Notes under the pieces: model-generated
The model's input: the letters and a program-made list of their open reading frames with translations, nothing else
The model's database searches: none
What the model was told of the DNA's origin: nothing
DNA from: DASSUC01 sp035650075
Lineage (GTDB): Bacteria; Actinomycetota; Actinomycetes; Mycobacteriales; Micromonosporaceae
Assembly (NCBI GenBank): GCA_035650075.1
Contig: DASRII010000093.1
Location: 1-27,259 of the forward strand
Length of the DNA stretch: 27,259 nt
Reading direction: 5' to 3'
Part shown: positions 24,088 to 27,259 of the stretch, piece after piece
Layout of the letters: each line of letters starts with the position of its first letter
Position numbering within the stretch: the first letter of the stretch is position 1
Made by a program: the position numbers and the translations under genes

Positions 24088-24858
24088 ATGACGGATGACG
24101 ATGGGTTGGCGCTGGCCAAGGCCCGGGGAGCCCGGTGGTTGCCCGCCCGGCGAGTGCACTCGTTCGAGGAAGCGGCCGGCTTCGTCGACATGATCGGCAT
24201 CGCGCTGCTGTTCCCGGCGGACCGGGTGACCGCACCTTCGCTGTGGGAGGCGGTCGCGGGGCCGGACGCCGTACCCTTCGCCGACGGGATGGGCGCCGCC
24301 GAGCTGATGGTGTGGACGTGGAAGGACACGCTGCCGGAGGGCGGCCTGGCGTGGTCCGGCAAGTACCTGCACCAGCGCGCGTCCCTGCTGTCACCGGATC
24401 TGCTGAACGCGCTCTACCCGGGTAGTGGTGAGCCCGACGACCACGAGGCCTTCGACCTGACCCCGGACGCGCACAGGATCGCGGAGGCGCTGCTGTCCGG
24501 ACCGCTGCCGTCCTCGGCTCTGCGCGAGCTGGTCGGCCACCGTACCCGGTACGACCGGGCGATCCGGCAGTTGCAGGGTCTGCTGCTGGTCACCTCGGCC
24601 GGTACCCACGAGCAGCGCAGCGGCTGGCCGGCCGTGGTGCTGGATCTGACCTGCCGGCGCTTCGACGTCGGCGCCGGTACGGACCACGACTATGCCGCCG
24701 GCCGGTATCTGACCACGATGATCGAGGCGGCACCCGCTGACCTGGCACGCACGTTCGGCTGGTCCACCGCTGACGCGCGACTGCGATTCGACGCGCTCGT
24801 CGAGTCCGGCCGAGCCGCGCGTACCGCGAACCGGTACCGCGCGGTCACGAGTTCGTGA
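24088..24858 (+). CDS. AlkZ-related winged-helix protein
   Basis: A 256-residue protein resembling AlkZ-related members of the HTH_42/YcaQ superfamily, whose characterised relatives are DNA glycosylases for crosslinks and bulky alkyl lesions. Supporting pieces are VDMIGIALLFPADRVTAPSLWEAV, the family-like MVWTWKDTLPEGGLAWSGKYL, a winged-helix-like ELVGHRTRYDRAIRQLQGLLLV and a C-terminal DARLRFDALVESGRA. The catalytic QxQ/QxD pattern of true AlkZ/YcaQ is not evident, so glycosylase activity is doubtful. ATG 24088 is chosen over 24052 because it gives a natural N-terminus. Its last 14 bp overlap the convergent dehydrogenase gene. Confidence 0.5.
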   Translation: MTDDDGLALAKARGARWLPARRVHSFEEAAGFVDMIGIALLFPADRVTAPSLWEAVAGPDAVPFADGMGAAELMVWTWKDTLPEGGLAWSGKYLHQRASLLSPDLLNALYPGSGEPDDHEAFDLTPDAHRIAEALLSGPLPSSALRELVGHRTRYDRAIRQLQGLLLVTSAGTHEQRSGWPAVVLDLTCRRFDVGAGTDHDYAAGRYLTTMIEAAPADLARTFGWSTADARLRFDALVESGRAARTANRYRAVTSS

Positions 24859-25717
24859 TCACCCCTCGGGAGAGGAACTGGGCGATCGCGCTCATGTCGT
24901 ACTCGCCGAGGCCCGCCGCGATGGCCGCCTTCACGACCCGGCTGGTCGTCGCGGTCTGCCGCATCGGTGCGCCCACCCGCTCGGCCAGCGTCTGGATGAG
25001 CTCGAGGTCCTTGGCGACGAGGTCGAGCGTGAACGCCACCGGTGCCGTGTCCGGGTGCACGAAGGCCTCCCGCTTGTACCCCACGAAGGGCGCCGCGATC
25101 GCGCTGGCCGCGAAGACCTCGTAGGTCGTCTCGCGAGGGACGCCGGCCCGCTCGGCGAGCACGAGCGCCTCGGACAGCGCCGCGTTGAGCGCGTGGACGA
25201 CCGTGTTGACGGAGAGCTTGACGATCGCGCCGGCGCCCACGTCGCCGACGTGGAAGACCTGCTTGGCGAGGATGTCGAGGGTGGGTCGCACCTTGTCGAG
25301 GGCGGCCGAGTCGCCGCCGACCATGAAGGTCAGCTCGCCCCGCTGGACGAGCGGCACGCTACCCGATACCGGCGCGTCGAGCAGGGTCGCATCCCGCTCG
25401 GCCACCAGAGGCTGCACCATGCGGACCGTCTCGGGGTCGATCGTGCTGGTCTCCAGCACCACCGCGCCTGGGCGCAGGCCGGCGGCCAGGCCGTCCGGGC
25501 CGGCGTACACGGACAGGACGGCCTTGTCGTCGGCGAGCGAAACGAACACGGTATCCGCGCCGGCGGCCGCTTCCCGCGCGGTGTCGGCGACCGGAGCCCC
25601 GGTGCGTTCGGCAGAGGCCCGGCTGCGGTTGTGGACGACGACGTCGGTACCGGACTCGCGGAGCCGGACGGCCATCGCCGACCCCATGCGCCCGGTACCG
25701 ATGACAGCGACGGTCAT
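24845..25717 (-). CDS. NAD(P)-dependent beta-hydroxyacid dehydrogenase family protein
   Basis: A 290-residue member of the 3-hydroxyisobutyrate/6-phosphogluconate dehydrogenase superfamily. The dinucleotide motif VIGTGRMGSAM is at 5-15 and VVVHNRSR follows. The substrate motif DAPVSGS (114-120) and catalytic Lys167 in GAIVKLSVN are intact, so it is probably an active oxidoreductase for a small hydroxyacid or related aldehyde acid. His27-Asn-Arg after strand 2 suggests NADP preference (inference). ATG 25717 overlaps the SDR stop by ATGA; a further ATG at 25729 is less likely. It is the last gene of the cupin-SDR-dehydrogenase operon. Confidence 0.88.
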   Translation of the reverse strand: MTVAVIGTGRMGSAMAVRLRESGTDVVVHNRSRASAERTGAPVADTAREAAAGADTVFVSLADDKAVLSVYAGPDGLAAGLRPGAVVLETSTIDPETVRMVQPLVAERDATLLDAPVSGSVPLVQRGELTFMVGGDSAALDKVRPTLDILAKQVFHVGDVGAGAIVKLSVNTVVHALNAALSEALVLAERAGVPRETTYEVFAASAIAAPFVGYKREAFVHPDTAPVAFTLDLVAKDLELIQTLAERVGAPMRQTATTSRVVKAAIAAGLGEYDMSAIAQFLSRGVITNS

Positions 25718-26412
25718 AGCAGCAACCATCCTCCGTCGACGTTCAGGTTCACGGCGTTGACGGATCCGTTGCGCAGCAGGAACACCGCGGCATCGACGAT
25801 GTCCTCCATCGTCGCGAGCCGACCGGTCGGGGTGCGCGAAATGAACCCATCGAGCACCTCCTGCGGCTTGACGATCCAGAATGGACTGTCGCCGACGATC
25901 CCCGGGTGGATGGCGTTGACCCGGATCGGGGCCAGCTCGGTGGCCAGCGCGTTGACCATCCCGACCACGCCGCCGTTGACGGTAGCCACCGTGGTCGCGC
26001 CGATGTATGGGCGCTCCTTCGCCTGGCCGCCGAAGATGAGGATCGAGCCGTCGGGCGCGATCCGGCCCACGAGCGTGTGGATCACCTCGGTGTAACCCAC
26101 GAGCTTGAGCGTGACCAGGCGCAGCGCGCGATGGAGGTCGAAGTCCGTGACCGTGTTCTGGTCGCGCTCGATGGCCCCCAGGACGAGGTGGTCGACTCGC
26201 CCGACGTCCGCGAGCGCCGCGGCGATGGACTCGGGTTCGGCGAGGTCGAAGGCCAGCCCGCGGGTGTTGCCACCGACCTCCTTCGCGGCTTCGGCGGCCC
26301 GCTCGGCGTCCCGGCCGGTCACGATCACCTCGTCGCCGTTGGTGGCGAAGAAGCGGGCGAGGGCCTGGCCGATCCCGGCGGTACCACCGACGATCAGCAC
26401 GCTACGGGTCAT
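25714..26412 (-). CDS. SDR family oxidoreductase lacking the canonical catalytic Tyr/Lys
   Basis: A 232-residue classical-length short-chain dehydrogenase. The cofactor motif GGTAGIG (9-15) and VTGRDAER, then AFDLAEP, indicate NAD(P) binding. The strand-4 NNAG is replaced by LVLGAIE (77-82). The usual Ser site reads SILIFGGQA, and the YxxxK position aligns with V142-ATV-N146, so all catalytic residues look altered. C-terminal VNAIHPGIV and NLNVDGGW are kept. Such members exist, and some act on unusual substrates or have structural roles. ATG 26412 overlaps the cupin stop, and its own stop overlaps the dehydrogenase start, so the three are translationally coupled. Confidence 0.85.
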   Translation of the reverse strand: MTRSVLIVGGTAGIGQALARFFATNGDEVIVTGRDAERAAEAAKEVGGNTRGLAFDLAEPESIAAALADVGRVDHLVLGAIERDQNTVTDFDLHRALRLVTLKLVGYTEVIHTLVGRIAPDGSILIFGGQAKERPYIGATTVATVNGGVVGMVNALATELAPIRVNAIHPGIVGDSPFWIVKPQEVLDGFISRTPTGRLATMEDIVDAAVFLLRNGSVNAVNLNVDGGWLLL

Positions 26413-27259
26413 TGTTCGCTCCCTTGGTCATCAGGTGCCAGCCGGTCGCGCAGGTAGTCCCAGTCGCGGGCGAACCGGTACGAGTGGCGGGACGGTGGCT
26501 GTGGTGCCTGCGTCTCGAGCCAGCGCACCGGTCCGTCACCCGCGTTGGTGAACGAGTGCACGCAGCCGACGCCGGCCCACGCCACGTCGCCGACCTCGAG
26601 CCGGTACCGCTGCCCGTCGAAGGTGGCGTCGGTGGCGCCCTCGAGGATCAGGTACGTCTCCTCGAGGGGGTGGTCGTGCGGGCCGGCGACGCCGTCCGGC
26701 GCGTACTGCACCATGAACATTGTCGACAGTCGCGCGCCGAGTTCGTTGTCCACCATCATCTTCACGGTGATTCCACTGTAGACGAGCAGAGCGGTACGCA
26801 TGCTCGCGGATACGGCCAGCAGATCCTGGCTCTGCTTGCCGACCTCCATGTGCTGCGGCGTGATGTGCCCGAAGTTGCGGGCCCGCATGTCCCTCGGGTC
26901 GACCGGCACGGCGTCACCGGCCGGTACCGGCACCGGCAGCGTGTCGCCGTCGTGCCGTTCCCGGGGTTGTGGTGCCTGCATGTCGGCCCACCGGGCGGTC
27001 TCGTCACCCGGGTTGCGCCAGGCATGCGGGACTCCCGCGGGAACGACGCCGTAGTCGCCCTCGCGCAGCAGCACGGAGCCGTCGTTCAGATCGAGCACGG
27101 CCGAGCCGGCCAGCACGTACATGCTCTGTTCGAACGAGTGCACGTGGCCCGCCAGCGTCCCGCCCGGGTCGAGTTCGCAGATGCCGAAGCCGGTGTGCAC
27201 GGCACCCGGCACGGACTCGTCGACGATCGCCCAGCGGCGGAACCCCGGCGCCGCCTCGA
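26409..27259 (-). CDS. Bicupin domain protein (5' end outside the window)
   Basis: The frame stays open to the window edge and reads EAAPGFRRWAIVDESV before a GTG at 27212, so the true start lies beyond 27259. The N-terminal cupin (GHVHSFEQSMYVLAG, then GVVPAGVPHAWRN) and the C-terminal cupin (GPHDHPLEETYLILEG, then GVGCVHSF) each keep His/Glu metal ligands. Such bicupins include ureidoglycine aminohydrolases, dioxygenases and isomerases; I cannot choose. It heads a coupled operon with an SDR and a hydroxyacid dehydrogenase, suggesting a catabolic pathway for a small polar acid or polyol. Confidence 0.85.
   Translation of the reverse strand, partial: EAAPGFRRWAIVDESVPGAVHTGFGICELDPGGTLAGHVHSFEQSMYVLAGSAVLDLNDGSVLLREGDYGVVPAGVPHAWRNPGDETARWADMQAPQPRERHDGDTLPVPVPAGDAVPVDPRDMRARNFGHITPQHMEVGKQSQDLLAVSASMRTALLVYSGITVKMMVDNELGARLSTMFMVQYAPDGVAGPHDHPLEETYLILEGATDATFDGQRYRLEVGDVAWAGVGCVHSFTNAGDGPVRWLETQAPQPPSRHSYRFARDWDYLRDRLAPDDQGSEQ

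Overview
The window is chromosomal DNA from a high-GC Gram-positive actinobacterium. Coding is strongly GC-biased at third positions, starts include many GTG and some TTG codons, and GGTACC/GTACGG words are frequent. It also carries typical actinobacterial families: a HrdB/SigB-like sigma factor, an Scr1/DUF5753 XRE regulator and a c-di-AMP riboswitch ahead of an NlpC/P60 gene. A Micromonosporaceae-like host is my best guess. That is an inference from style, not proof. I see no rRNA, tRNA, CRISPR array, transposase or phage gene.

Layout. (1) 1-4016, housekeeping and small enzymes: the tail of an unknown gene, a DUF72 protein, a 3-TM membrane protein, an MHYT-domain membrane sensor, and a thymidylate-kinase-like/NAD-epimerase pair. 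(2) 4017-9826: a principal-type (group 2) sigma factor, a prolyl oligopeptidase, trans-aconitate methyltransferase, and a secreted NlpC/P60 cell-wall hydrolase under a c-di-AMP (ydaO/yuaA) riboswitch. (3) 9926-16832: a tight six-gene operon, livF-livG-acyl-CoA synthetase-livH-livM-livK. It has a clear promoter, a 19-bp palindromic operator candidate, ATGA overlaps at four junctions and a strong terminator. Placing a CoA ligase inside a branched-chain-type ABC transporter operon suggests uptake and CoA activation of a carboxylic acid rather than simple amino-acid import. (4) 16864-22324: a roughly symmetrical block with two outward-facing HTH regulator genes at its ends. Each is followed, in the same relative orientation, by a near-identical 45-bp element. 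Between them lie a small membrane protein, a secreted coiled-coil/ARB_07466 (VldE)-like putative peptidase and a 7-TM/spermidine-synthase-like fusion. GGCAAGTTGCC-type motifs occur upstream of both regulators. (5) 22392-24858: an unusual membrane-anchored ECF sigma factor with a zinc-finger-like anti-sigma motif in the same polypeptide, a tiny 2-TM protein and an AlkZ-related protein. (6) 24845-27259 (minus strand): a translationally coupled catabolic-looking operon, bicupin to SDR to beta-hydroxyacid dehydrogenase. The bicupin gene runs off the window end.

The most interesting points are the twin regulator/45-bp-element block, the sigma/anti-sigma/TM fusion, the transporter-CoA-ligase operon with its operator, and the SDR that lacks the canonical catalytic Tyr/Lys. 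Two secreted wall enzymes share an N-terminal coiled-coil module but carry different catalytic domains. G-rich tracts lie just downstream of both.
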